Shown here: positions 34,513 through 43,580 of the stretch, piece after piece | Position numbering within the stretch: the stretch's first letter is position 1 | Layout of the letters: each line of letters begins with the position of its first letter | DNA from: Palsa-506 sp050013415 | Lineage (GTDB): Bacteria > Actinomycetota > Actinomycetes > Streptosporangiales > Streptosporangiaceae | Length of the DNA stretch: 64,000 bases | NCBI GenBank assembly: GCA_050013415.1 | Contig: JBEKFH010000001.1 | Coordinates: forward strand, 1-64,000 | Direction of reading: 5' to 3' | Position numbers and translations under genes: made by a program | The notes under the pieces: generated by a model | Told to the model about the DNA's origin: nothing | The model's database searches: none | What the model saw: the letters and a program-made list of their open reading frames with translations, nothing else

Positions 34513-37500
34513 GTGAGCATCGCCCTGACCCTGCTTGCGGATGTGTGCTGGCGGGGGCGACCGGTCGCGGGCGATCGCCCGCAGGCGCTGCTTGCTGCGC
34601 TGGCGGCGCGCGATTGCCGACCAGTGCGGCCGGAAGAGCTGATCGGGCTCGTCTGGGGAGACGACGCGCCGACCAATGGCCTGAAGAGCCTGCAGGTGCT
34701 GGTGTCGCGGGCCAGGAACGCTTGCGGTGCTGATGCCATCGTCCGGGCAGGCGCCGGGTACCGGCTGGGCGCCGCGCCGGGAGAGGTCGACAGCGGCAGG
34801 CTTGCGGAGCTCGTTCGCGCCGCCGCGGCCGAGCTTGACCGGGACGCGGCGGCCGCCGAAGGGCTGGCGAGGGAGGCCCTGGCGCTGACGGCCGGCCTGT
34901 CCGGGACCGCTGACGGGGACGACGGGCCGCTGGCGGAGGTCCGGCGGGCCGCGGCCGCGGATGCAGCCACCGCGCGGGTGGTCCTGGCCCGGGCGTTGAG
35001 CCGGGCGGGTGCGCACGCGGCCGCTCTGCCGCTGCTCGAGGCAGCGCACGCGCAGTCGTCCCATGACGAGGCGGTGCTGGCGGATCTGCTGCGCAGCGAG
35101 GCCGCTGTCAGCGGCCCGGCAGTAGCGCTCGAGCGTTTCGAGCGGTATCGCCGGGATCTGCGCGACCGGCTCGGCGCGGATCCCGGTGAGCTGCTGCAGC
35201 GCACGTACCGGAGACTGCTGGCACTCGACCGCCCGGTCCGCCGCGGGGTGCGCTATGACGCGACCGAGCTGATCGGCCGGGAGCGCGACCTGTCACAGCT
35301 GCGTGCGCTGATGGCCAGTGCGCGGGTGGTGTCCATCGTCGGCGCAGGCGGCCTGGGCAAGACGCGGCTGGCGCACGCGCTCGCCCGGGACGCGGCGCAG
35401 CCGGTGGTGCACTTCGTCGAGCTGGCCGGCGTCACCGCGGCCGAGGATGTCGCGGTCGAAGTCGGTTCCGTCCTCGCCGTCCGCGACTCGGTCAGCGGCC
35501 GCCGTGCCCTGACGGCCGAGCAGCGGGCCGATATCAGGGCGCGGATCGCACAGCGGCTTGCGCAGTCCCCGAGCCTGCTGGTGCTCGACAACTGCGAGCA
35601 CCTGATCGAGGCGGCCGCGGAGCTCACCGCCTTCCTGGTCTGGGCTGCACCCGATCTGCAGGTGCTTACTACCAGCCGCGCTCCGCTGGCGATCGCCGCC
35701 GAGCGCGTCTACCCGCTCGGTGAACTGCGGACAGGCGACGCGGCGCAGCTGTTCCGCGAGCGGGCGGTCGCTGCGCGGCCGAGCGTCCGTCTCGCCGAGC
35801 AGGCCGTGGCCAGTATCGTCAGCCGGCTGGACGGCCTGCCGCTGGCGATCGAGCTCGCTGCTGCGCGGGTACGCGCCATGTCGGTCGAGGAGATCGACCG
35901 CCGCCTCGGGGACCGGTTCGCGTTGCTGCGCGGCGGCGACCGAAGTGCTCCCGACCGGCACCAGACCCTGCTCGCGGTTATCGAGTGGTCCTGGAACCTG
36001 CTGGACGCTGGCCAGCAGCGCGCGCTGCGGCGGCTGGCGCTGTTCCATGACGGTTTCACGCTTGAGGCGGCGGAGACCGTGCTCGGCGCCAGTGCATTCG
36101 ACGCGGTCCGCGGCCTCGTCAGCCAGTCGCTGCTAAACGTCAGGGAAACCCCGGCCGGGATCCGCTACCGGATGCTGGAAACGGTGCGCGAGTTCGGCCG
36201 GCTGCAGCTCGCGGCGGCCGGGGAGGAGTCCAGTGCCCGCGCCGCCCAGCGCAGCTGGGCCGTCGGCTACGCGTCCGCCCATCAGGCGGGCATAACAAGC
36301 GCCGGCCAGTTCGCGGCGATCGACGCGCTCAGCGCCGAGGAGACCAACCTGGCCGACGAACTGCGCGGCGCGATCGCCGACGAGGACCGCGACTCTCTCG
36401 TGCGGCTGCTCGCCGCGCTCGGGCTGTTCTGGATGATGCGCGGCGAGCACCTCCGGCTGATCGTCCTGGCCGGGGCGGTCGCCGAGGCGGTCCGTGGCTG
36501 GGTGCCGCCGCCCGATCTGGCGAACGCCGCCCGGGCAGCGGCTGCGATCACCCTCAACAACGCGATGATGATGGGGGCCAGCGAGGCTGACGGGCCGCTG
36601 ATGGTCCTGCTGCGCAAGGTGGGCCCCGATCCGGGCGGCGATGGGCACCTCTCGGGCCTGGTCCGGGTGCTGCTCGCCTGCGACTCGGCCGGGACCGGCA
36701 GTTTTCCGCGCCGGCTCGCGGAGCTCGCCGCCGACGCCGACCGGCGCACGGCGGCCGCTGCCAGCCAGTGGCTTGGTCACGAGCGCGAGAACGCCGGCGA
36801 TCCGGCAGGCGCGATCGAGGCCGCCCAGCGCGTGCTGGCCCTGGTCCGCGACGAGGACGGCCCGTGGTCTCGCGCTATGCCGCACGGCCTGCTGGCCGAG
36901 CTGACCATGCAGGTCGGTGACTACGCGGCGGCGGTCGAGCATGCCCTGACAGCGCTGCCGGTGATGCAGCGGATCGGCGCGAGTGATGACGAGCGGCAGC
37001 TGCGCACTCTGATGGTGTTCTGCGCGATCGGCGAGGGGCGTCTCGCGGACGCGGCGGAGGAACTCGGCCGGATGGAGCAGATCGATTCGAGCGCCACGGC
37101 CTTCGGCTGGGCCGCCTTCCGGCTGGTAGGCCGGGCCGAACTGGCGCTCGCCTCAGGTGACCCAGGTGCGGGCCTGAAGCTGTACCGGGAGGGCTCGGCC
37201 TGGATGCGCGAGGTGCAGCTGCCAGGAGTCGGCCGCACCGGCACGGAGCCGTGGGCACTGTTCGGTGAAGCGCTGGAGCTGAGCGCACTGGCCCGCTACG
37301 CGGCAGGCGATGATGTCGCGCACGGGGAAGCTCTGTTCCGCGTCTGCCGGACGGGCGCGCTGCGGGTGATGACCTCCGATAACCCGCACCTTGACTATCC
37401 CGCATCGGGACTGGTGCTGTTCGCTCTGGGGGCGTGGAGCCTGCTGCGCCGGGCCGCGCCGGCCGAGGACGCGCTGCGGCTGCTCGCCCTCGCCGACCTG

Positions 37501-37668
37501 TTCGCCTATAACCGCATGGTGCCCACGATGCGGTGGGAGCGGATCACGCCCGAGGCCGAGGCAGCGGCGCCTGGCCTGCTCGCCCGGCTGCAGGCCGAGT
37601 ACCGTGACTGCCCGCAACCGGGCCTGCTGGCACAGGCCCGGCTCGCGGTCGAGCGGCTTCCCGGCTGA
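34513..37668 (+). CDS. SARP-family transcriptional activator with NB-ARC and TPR domains (AfsR-like)
   Basis: A 1051-residue pathway regulator. Residues ~1-90 form the OmpR-like winged helix (RPVRPEELIGLVWGDDAPTN), residues ~95-240 the bacterial transcriptional activation domain, then an NB-ARC ATPase (VGAGGLGKTRL near residue 280; LLVLDNCEHL) and a TPR-like C-terminus. SARPs bind direct heptamer repeats with 11-bp spacing; a candidate is at 9944-9961. GTG start. It is convergent with the exporter genes that follow. Confidence 0.92.
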   Translation: MSIALTLLADVCWRGRPVAGDRPQALLAALAARDCRPVRPEELIGLVWGDDAPTNGLKSLQVLVSRARNACGADAIVRAGAGYRLGAAPGEVDSGRLAELVRAAAAELDRDAAAAEGLAREALALTAGLSGTADGDDGPLAEVRRAAAADAATARVVLARALSRAGAHAAALPLLEAAHAQSSHDEAVLADLLRSEAAVSGPAVALERFERYRRDLRDRLGADPGELLQRTYRRLLALDRPVRRGVRYDATELIGRERDLSQLRALMASARVVSIVGAGGLGKTRLAHALARDAAQPVVHFVELAGVTAAEDVAVEVGSVLAVRDSVSGRRALTAEQRADIRARIAQRLAQSPSLLVLDNCEHLIEAAAELTAFLVWAAPDLQVLTTSRAPLAIAAERVYPLGELRTGDAAQLFRERAVAARPSVRLAEQAVASIVSRLDGLPLAIELAAARVRAMSVEEIDRRLGDRFALLRGGDRSAPDRHQTLLAVIEWSWNLLDAGQQRALRRLALFHDGFTLEAAETVLGASAFDAVRGLVSQSLLNVRETPAGIRYRMLETVREFGRLQLAAAGEESSARAAQRSWAVGYASAHQAGITSAGQFAAIDALSAEETNLADELRGAIADEDRDSLVRLLAALGLFWMMRGEHLRLIVLAGAVAEAVRGWVPPPDLANAARAAAAITLNNAMMMGASEADGPLMVLLRKVGPDPGGDGHLSGLVRVLLACDSAGTGSFPRRLAELAADADRRTAAAASQWLGHERENAGDPAGAIEAAQRVLALVRDEDGPWSRAMPHGLLAELTMQVGDYAAAVEHALTALPVMQRIGASDDERQLRTLMVFCAIGEGRLADAAEELGRMEQIDSSATAFGWAAFRLVGRAELALASGDPGAGLKLYREGSAWMREVQLPGVGRTGTEPWALFGEALELSALARYAAGDDVAHGEALFRVCRTGALRVMTSDNPHLDYPASGLVLFALGAWSLLRRAAPAEDALRLLALADLFAYNRMVPTMRWERITPEAEAAAPGLLARLQAEYRDCPQPGLLAQARLAVERLPG

Positions 37669-37734
37669 TGGCGGCGGCCCCGCCGGGATCGGCAGGCCCG
37701 ATGAGATGCGCGGGCCCGCCGAGGTCAGGGGGCG

Positions 37735-38592
37735 CTACATGCGCCGCCGGTAGCTCCGCACCGACAGCGGCGCGAAGACCGCGATCACCGCCAGGCATGC
37801 GAGCAGCGTCCAGCCCGCCTCGCCGGTGACGACGCCGTGGTCAGCCAGGGCGCGGGTGGCGGACACCAGGTGCGAGACCGGATTGATCTTGACGAACCCC
37901 TGCAGCCAGCCCGGCAGGGTGGTCACCGGCACGAACGCGTTGGACAGGAACGTGAGCGGGAACAGGAACAGGAACGAGATGCCCTGCACACTCCGGGCGC
38001 TCTTGGCGATGGTACCGATGAAGGTGAAGATCCAGGCCAGCGCCCAGCCGGTGAAGATCGCCAGCACGATCGCGCCGAGCACGCCGAGGACGCCCCCGCC
38101 CGGACGATAACCGATGATCACGCCCATCACGAACGTCAGGCCGGCCGCGATCAGGTAACGCACCAGGTCCGCGACCATCGGGCCGGCCAGCGGGGCGATC
38201 CGGGCCATCGGCAGCGCCTTGAACCGGTCGAAGACCCCTTTCTCCATGTCCTCGCGCAGCTGCACGCCGGTGGACATGCAGGTGGTCAGCACGGTCTGGG
38301 CGACGATGCCGGGGATCAGCAGCGGCAGGTAGCTGTGCACGTTGCCGGAGATCGCGCCGCCGAAGATATAGGCGAACATCGCGGTGAACAGCAGTGGCTG
38401 CAGTGTGACGTCGAAGAACTGCTCCGGGTTGCGCCGCATCTTCTTCAGCGCGCGCCAGGCCATGATCAGCGTCTGGCTGATCGTCTCGGCACCGGTGGTG
38501 CGCGGGCGAGTGCGGGCAACGGCGGCGGCCGGGTCGACGGTGCGAAGCTGCGCGTTACCGGCGGGCGGCAAGCCCGCGGTCATGGTAGTCAC
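37735..38592 (-). CDS. ABC-2 type transporter permease, DrrB-like
   Basis: A 285-residue integral membrane protein with about six hydrophobic segments (ABC2_membrane family), for example QPLLFTAMFAYIFGGAI and FLFPLTFLSNAFVPVTTLPG. Its GTG start overlaps the ATPase stop as GTGA, so the two form one daunorubicin-resistance-type exporter. It probably exports the product or gives self-resistance. Confidence 0.93.
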   Translation of the reverse strand: MTTMTAGLPPAGNAQLRTVDPAAAVARTRPRTTGAETISQTLIMAWRALKKMRRNPEQFFDVTLQPLLFTAMFAYIFGGAISGNVHSYLPLLIPGIVAQTVLTTCMSTGVQLREDMEKGVFDRFKALPMARIAPLAGPMVADLVRYLIAAGLTFVMGVIIGYRPGGGVLGVLGAIVLAIFTGWALAWIFTFIGTIAKSARSVQGISFLFLFPLTFLSNAFVPVTTLPGWLQGFVKINPVSHLVSATRALADHGVVTGEAGWTLLACLAVIAVFAPLSVRSYRRRM

Positions 38593-39623
38593 TGGACCTC
38601 CAGAACGGTCTCGTGGCCGGCGTCGGCCTCGGACGTACCTGTTCCGGCCGGGTGCGGATCGTCTCCGTCTCCGGCGCCGGTGATGGCGCCGCGGCCGGTG
38701 ATGGCGAAGAAGACCTCGTCGAGGGTCGGCTTGTCCACATTCACCGAGGTGATTGCCACTCCCGCCTGCCGGAACCCGATCAGCACGTCGGCAGCCCGGT
38801 CGGCGGTGTCAAGCGGCACGTTCATCCGCCCCGACTCGGGCGTCAGGACGGGCTCGGCGCCTGCGATCTTCCGGACGACCTGCACGGCGAGTTCCTGATC
38901 GGCGCCCTCAGCCAGCTGCACCTGCAGCGTCGAGTTGCCGACCGACGCCTTCAGCTCGTCGGGTGTGCCCTCGGCCACCTTGCGGCCCCGGTCGATCACC
39001 GCGATCCGCCCGGCGAGCTGGTCCGCCTCGTCGAGGTACTGGGTGGTGAGCAGGACCGTGCAGCCCTCGGCCACCAGGCCGCGGATCGTGTCCCACATCT
39101 GCCCGCGGGTGCGCGGGTCAAGACCAGTGGTTGGCTCGTCCAGGAAAATCAGCGGCGGCCGGGTGATGAGGCTTGCCGCGAGGTCGAGCCGGCGGCGCAT
39201 CCCGCCGGAGAACTGCGCGATCGGCTTGTCGGCCGCTTCCTCCAGGTCGAACTGTGCCAGCAGCCGCCGGGCGGCTGCGCGCGCGTCGGCCGACCGCAGG
39301 CCCTGGAGACGGCCGAACATCCACAGGTTCTCGGTGGCGGTCAGGTCCTCGTCCACCGAGGCGAACTGGCCGGTGACGCCGATCAGCTGGCGGACGCGGT
39401 GCGGTTCGCGGGCCACGTCCACGCCGAATATGCGGGCCTGCCCGGCATCGATGGGCAGTAGCGTGGCGAGCATCTGCAGGGCTGTCGTCTTCCCCGCGCC
39501 ATTGGGCCCGAGGACCCCGAAGATCTCGCCCTGCTGTACCTGAAGGTCGATTCCGTCGACCGCGCGGAGCCGGCCGAAGGCCTTGACCAGGCCGACCGCG
39601 TCAACGGCTGTTATATCTGTCAT
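38589..39623 (-). CDS. ABC transporter ATP-binding protein, DrrA-like
   Basis: A 344-residue ATPase of the DrrA subfamily: Walker A GPNGAGKTT, signature FSGGMRRRLDLA, Walker B LIFLDEPTTGLD, and the DrrA-type C-terminal extension. The ATG at 39623 (MTDITAVDAVGL) is preferred to a start 10 residues earlier because the conserved domain begins there. Co-translated with the permease downstream. Confidence 0.93.
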   Translation of the reverse strand: MTDITAVDAVGLVKAFGRLRAVDGIDLQVQQGEIFGVLGPNGAGKTTALQMLATLLPIDAGQARIFGVDVAREPHRVRQLIGVTGQFASVDEDLTATENLWMFGRLQGLRSADARAAARRLLAQFDLEEAADKPIAQFSGGMRRRLDLAASLITRPPLIFLDEPTTGLDPRTRGQMWDTIRGLVAEGCTVLLTTQYLDEADQLAGRIAVIDRGRKVAEGTPDELKASVGNSTLQVQLAEGADQELAVQVVRKIAGAEPVLTPESGRMNVPLDTADRAADVLIGFRQAGVAITSVNVDKPTLDEVFFAITGRGAITGAGDGDDPHPAGTGTSEADAGHETVLEVQ

Positions 39624-39781
39624 ACCGAGCACGCTAAGCGGCCACGGTTTCACCGCGGCTACACGGCGGTATCACCGGCTGTCATGGCCGCCGTTCGGTC
39701 GGTGACCCCTGATGAAGCGCGTGATCGCCTCGTCGACGAGGGCGTCGCCCTGAAGCCTCCGACGTTCGAGGTGGCGCCGAG

Positions 39782-40207
39782 CCGGCCGACTGTAGCGTCC
39801 CAGACCTTGAATGCGCCCGTCTGCGCCCTCGGCACCTCATCGCCCAGCGGATTCTCGGAGAGCTCTGGGACAGCCGTGACGGCAGCCTGAGTACCCAGGT
39901 CCTACACGAGTTCTACGCGGTCGCCACCCGCACGCTCACCCCCGCCATGCCCCGGCGCGTGGCCCGCGGGCTGGTCGCCGCCTACGGCGAGTGGTGCGAC
40001 GTCGCGACCGAACCCCAGCTGATCGTGGCGGCCAGCCGCCTTGAAGAATCCCGCACCCTGGCCTTCCGGGATGCCCTCGTCGTGGCGGCTGCATTGCGTG
40101 CGGGCGCCGGCCTTTTCCTCTCGGAGGATCTGCAGGACGGCCGCCAATTCGGGCCGCTCTCGGTGGCGAACCCGTTCACCAGGGCTAGCGACCCGAATGG
40201 TCGCTAG
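39782..40207 (+). pseudogene. PIN-domain (VapC-type) toxin remnant
   Basis: The frame from about 39782 encodes the middle and C-terminal parts of a PIN-domain ribonuclease: STQVLHEFYAVATRTL, FRDALVVAAALRAGA and LSEDLQDGRQFGPLSVANPF are characteristic. The N-terminal strand with the first catalytic Asp (usually VDTNVLVY) is missing and a stop codon lies at 39722; no start codon fits. The gene is therefore probably broken. Fragments in other frames just upstream may be degraded antitoxin sequence, which could not be confirmed. Confidence 0.7.
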
Positions 40208-40249
40208 GCGGGCCGGCCGGCCTAGGCTAGCATCGGAATATCCCGAATT

Positions 40250-41905
40250 ATGACCCACCAGCCTTGCGGGAGCGCGCCGATGGACGATGACGTGTCCCGC
40301 CTGCTGTGCGGCACGCCCCAGCTCGCGCCCCGCAGCGTGGCGCTGACCTTCGACGACGGCCCCGGCCCCCGGTCTGCCGAGCTGTCCCAGCTACTGCGCG
40401 ACGAGGGCGTGCCCGGGACGTTCTTCGTGCTGGGCGAGAGCCTTGCACGGCATGGCGACGTGCTGGACAGCTACCGGGACTGCGGGCACGCGATCGGGCT
40501 GCACGGCGACCGGCATCGCCCGTTCAGGTCGGCCGGGCACGCGGCCGGCGAGCTCAGCCGGTGCGCGGAGCGGCTCAGCGGCTACCTGGGCGCCGCGGCG
40601 TGGTTCCGACCGCCGTACGGCATGGGCGACTGGCCGGTTCCCGGCTTCGCCGGCCCGGTCGGCTGGCATGCGCACGGACGGGACTGGGATATCACCTACC
40701 GCCGCGGGCATACGGTGCACGCCTGCGTGGATGCCATCGCGCAGCGGCTCATCCAGCGCGACGGCGGCATCGTGCTGCTGCACGATTTCGCGCCGGCCTC
40801 GGAGTTCACCCCGGCCGGGCTGACCGAGGCAGATCTGGACCTGCGGATCCTCGAGATCACGGCGTTGCTGATCGAGCGGCTGCGCGGCGCGGGATTCTCC
40901 TTCACCGGGCTGCCGGAGCCCGCGCAGGCTGCCGAGCCGGAGCCGCCAGCGCGGGTCACCACGCCAGCGCGGGTCACCGCCCCCGCGGGGATGAGCACGC
41001 CAGCGGGGATGAGCACGCCAGCGGGCATGCCCGCGGCCGAGGACCTGCAGTCCCTGAGGCTGCACCGCGCGACGGCCAGGGCCGCGGGCGGCATCCTCGA
41101 CCTGGTCGTGCCGATGCGAGTCGGCGACGGCCCGGCGCTTTTCTGCGCGCATCCGGTGGTGGGCCTGAGCTGGTGCTATCTGGCCCTGCTCCCGCACGTC
41201 GATGCCAGCTACCCGCTGTATGGCCTGCAGGCCCGCGGCCTGCGACGGCCCGAGCCGCTGCCATCGAGCATGCAGGAGATGGCGCGGGACTACGCCGACC
41301 AGATCCGGATGACGCAGCCGTCCGGTCCCTACCACCTGCTCGGCTGGTCCCTGGGCGGGAACGTCGCCTTCGCGATCGCGGAGGAACTCGAACGCCGCGG
41401 CGAGCAGGTCGGGCTGCTCGTCATCCTGGACTCACGCCTGGACGACCCCGAGACGATGGCGCTGAGCAACGAGCCGTGGATGGTCTACAACCTCATCCTG
41501 GCGCAGTTCGGGTACGTGCCCGCACTGACCCCGGCCGAGCAGGCGCCCGAGGCCCGGATGCTGGAACTGGTGCGCCGCCGGCCGGGCCTGGGGCTTGACG
41601 AATGGCCGGACCAGCGGGTGCGCGCGCTGCAGCGCGTGATCAAGAACAACGTGGCGGTGGCGCAAGCCCACCAGCCCGGCCGCGTGCACTGCCGCCTGCT
41701 GTTCTTCTCCGCCACCCGCAACCCGCCCGGGCTGGCCGAGAAGCTAGAAAGCTGGCGGTCGTTCGTGGACGGCCCGATCGAGGCGGTCGAGCTGGACTGC
41801 GACCACCGGTACATGCTGCTGCCCGATCCGATCGCACGGATCGGGCCCGCGCTCACCGGCCAGCTGGCGCGCGCTGCCGCGGCCAGCGCAGCGGTCACCG
41901 GGTAA
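40250..41905 (+). CDS. NodB-type deacetylase fused to NRPS-type thioesterase
   Basis: A 551-residue two-domain protein. Residues ~25-220 are a complete NodB/carbohydrate esterase 4 domain: TFDDGP (Asp35, Asp36), His85/His89 (HGDRH), RPPYG (Arg120), DWD (Asp145) and LLHDF (His178, Asp179). Residues ~235-265 are a linker of five hexapeptide repeats. Residues ~285-545 are a type I-like NRPS thioesterase: GWSLGG with Ser367, Asp394 (VILDSRLD) and His519 (LDCDHRYML). It is the only thioesterase in the window and likely releases the peptide in trans, while the NodB half may remove an N-acyl/acetyl group. It lacks a signal peptide, unusual for NodB enzymes of the cell wall. Confidence 0.87.
   Translation: MTHQPCGSAPMDDDVSRLLCGTPQLAPRSVALTFDDGPGPRSAELSQLLRDEGVPGTFFVLGESLARHGDVLDSYRDCGHAIGLHGDRHRPFRSAGHAAGELSRCAERLSGYLGAAAWFRPPYGMGDWPVPGFAGPVGWHAHGRDWDITYRRGHTVHACVDAIAQRLIQRDGGIVLLHDFAPASEFTPAGLTEADLDLRILEITALLIERLRGAGFSFTGLPEPAQAAEPEPPARVTTPARVTAPAGMSTPAGMSTPAGMPAAEDLQSLRLHRATARAAGGILDLVVPMRVGDGPALFCAHPVVGLSWCYLALLPHVDASYPLYGLQARGLRRPEPLPSSMQEMARDYADQIRMTQPSGPYHLLGWSLGGNVAFAIAEELERRGEQVGLLVILDSRLDDPETMALSNEPWMVYNLILAQFGYVPALTPAEQAPEARMLELVRRRPGLGLDEWPDQRVRALQRVIKNNVAVAQAHQPGRVHCRLLFFSATRNPPGLAEKLESWRSFVDGPIEAVELDCDHRYMLLPDPIARIGPALTGQLARAAAASAAVTG
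40946..41035 (+). repeat. 18-nt coding tandem repeat, five copies, in the NodB-TE linker
   Basis: Five units of the type CCAGCGGGGATGAGCACG, 18 nt each (hexapeptides such as PARVTT and PAGMST), join the deacetylase to the thioesterase domain. Confidence 0.9.
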
Positions 41906-41935
41906 CCAGGCTGCTCGCGGTCACCGGCCTGCCCG

Positions 41936-42691
41936 TCATGCGATATCCCGGGTGAACAGCCGTGACGACAACCCCACGGCCACCGCGGCCAGCCCGGCCA
42001 GGATGACGCCCGCCTCCCAGACGACCTGGGCGCCGACGTGGCCCAGGAAGAGCGTCCGCATGCCATTGGCAGCCCAGGCGAACGGGTTCCACAAGGCGAC
42101 GTCCCGCACCCACAGCGGTGCGACCGAGAGCGGGATCAGCACCCCGGCCAGCAGCGAGAGCGGCTGGGCCACTCCGTTGGTCAGGTTGGCGAGCGCGTTC
42201 TCGTTGGGCACGAAGATCGCCAGCGCGTACGAGATCGAGACGCCCAGCAGGATCATCATCGCCAGCAGGATCAGCGACAGCAGGAAGTTGGCCGGCGCCA
42301 TCCGCAGACCGAGCACCAGGGCCACCACGGTGATGACGACAGCCTGGAAGCCGATCAGCGCGACGTACATGAGCTCCCGGCCGAGCAGCAGGCCGACCCG
42401 GCTGAGCGGGGTGACCCGGAACCGGGTGATGACTCCCTCGCTCATTGCGCCGAGCAGGGTGAATCCGGAGAAAAGGCCGCCGAACAGGCCCATGGAGCAG
42501 AACAGCAGAGGCACGTAAATCCGAAAGGCAGCGCCGTAGCTGGAGACGTGCAGGACGGACTTAAGGAACGGGGTGAAGAAGAGCAGGTAGGTGACAGGCT
42601 GCAGCAGGGTGGCCGCGACGCCGACCGGGTTGTGAATCAGCTGCCCGGTTTCATACTGAAAGGTCAGCCACGTGTCGCGGGCGAGCTTCAT
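41936..42691 (-). CDS. ABC-2 type permease, copy 2 of a tandem pair
   Basis: A 251-residue membrane protein starting MKLARDTWLTFQYETGQL. It is a close paralogue of the next gene upstream: the same length, an identical first 22 residues, and near-identical ends (LFTRDIA vs LFTREIA). About six hydrophobic segments, ABC2_membrane family. Together with its twin and the ATPase at 43581 it forms a second exporter, likely a heterodimeric channel from gene duplication. Confidence 0.92.
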   Translation of the reverse strand: MKLARDTWLTFQYETGQLIHNPVGVAATLLQPVTYLLFFTPFLKSVLHVSSYGAAFRIYVPLLFCSMGLFGGLFSGFTLLGAMSEGVITRFRVTPLSRVGLLLGRELMYVALIGFQAVVITVVALVLGLRMAPANFLLSLILLAMMILLGVSISYALAIFVPNENALANLTNGVAQPLSLLAGVLIPLSVAPLWVRDVALWNPFAWAANGMRTLFLGHVGAQVVWEAGVILAGLAAVAVGLSSRLFTRDIA

Positions 42692-42773
42692 GGCTGCCTT
42701 TCCTTCCTGATGTCTCCCGGACCCCGGTGCGCCGGCCTTTCCTGTCCCGGGTGCGCCGGACAGCATGCGCGGT

Positions 42774-43529
42774 TCATGCGATCTCGCGGGTGAACAGCCG
42801 TGACGACGCCAGGACGGCCACCGCGGCCAGCCCGGCCAGGATGGCGCCCGACTCCCAGACGACCTGGGCGCCGAGGTGGCCCAGGAAGATCGCCCGCATG
42901 CCATTGGCACCCCAGGCGAACGGGTTCCCCAAGGCGACGTCCCGCACCCACAGCGGTGCGACCGAGAGCGGGATCAGCACCCCGGCCAGCAGCGCGATCG
43001 GCTCTGTCACCCCGTTGGTCACGTTGATGAGCACGTTCACGTTGGGCACGAAGATCGCCAGGACGTAGGAGATCGAGACGCCGATGAGCACCATCATCGA
43101 CAGCAGGACCAGGGTCAGCAGGATGTTGACCAGCGGTACCCGCAGCCCGAAGATGAGGGCCACCACGGTGATGACGACCGCCTGGAAGCCGACCAGCGCG
43201 ACGTACATGAGCTCCCGGCCGAGCAGCAGCCCGACGCGGCTGAGCGGGCTGACCCGGAACCGGGCGACGACTCCCTGGCGGATCGCGGCGATCAGCGCGA
43301 ATCCGGCGAAAAGACCGCTGAACAGGCCCATGGCGCAGAACAGTGACGGCACGTAGATGCGGTACGCATCGCCATAGCTGGAAGCGTGCATGACCGGCTT
43401 GAGGAACGGGGTGAACAGCAGCAGGAAGGTAATGGGCTGCAGCAGCGAGATCGCGATGCTGACCGGGTTGTGAATCAGCTGCCCGGTTTCATACTGAAAG
43501 GTCAGCCAGGTATCGCGGGCGAGCTTCAT
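42774..43529 (-). CDS. ABC-2 type permease, copy 1 of a tandem pair
   Basis: A 251-residue permease starting MKLARDTWLTFQYETGQL, the twin of the gene at 41936. Segments such as YVLAIFVPNVNVLINVTNGV and APLWVRDVALGNPFAW match position by position in the twin, and DNA identity extends through most of the genes and into the leader. It follows the ATPase gene in the same operon. Confidence 0.92.
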   Translation of the reverse strand: MKLARDTWLTFQYETGQLIHNPVSIAISLLQPITFLLLFTPFLKPVMHASSYGDAYRIYVPSLFCAMGLFSGLFAGFALIAAIRQGVVARFRVSPLSRVGLLLGRELMYVALVGFQAVVITVVALIFGLRVPLVNILLTLVLLSMMVLIGVSISYVLAIFVPNVNVLINVTNGVTEPIALLAGVLIPLSVAPLWVRDVALGNPFAWGANGMRAIFLGHLGAQVVWESGAILAGLAAVAVLASSRLFTREIA

Positions 43530-43580
43530 GCCTGTTACCTTTCCGCCCTTTCCGGTCGCCGGCCGGTCAGCAGTCGCCGG

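Noticed and set aside
39684..39890. Antitoxin gene upstream of the PIN fragment
   Set aside because: No recognisable antitoxin motif, and its frame overlaps the PIN remnant; may be degraded sequence.
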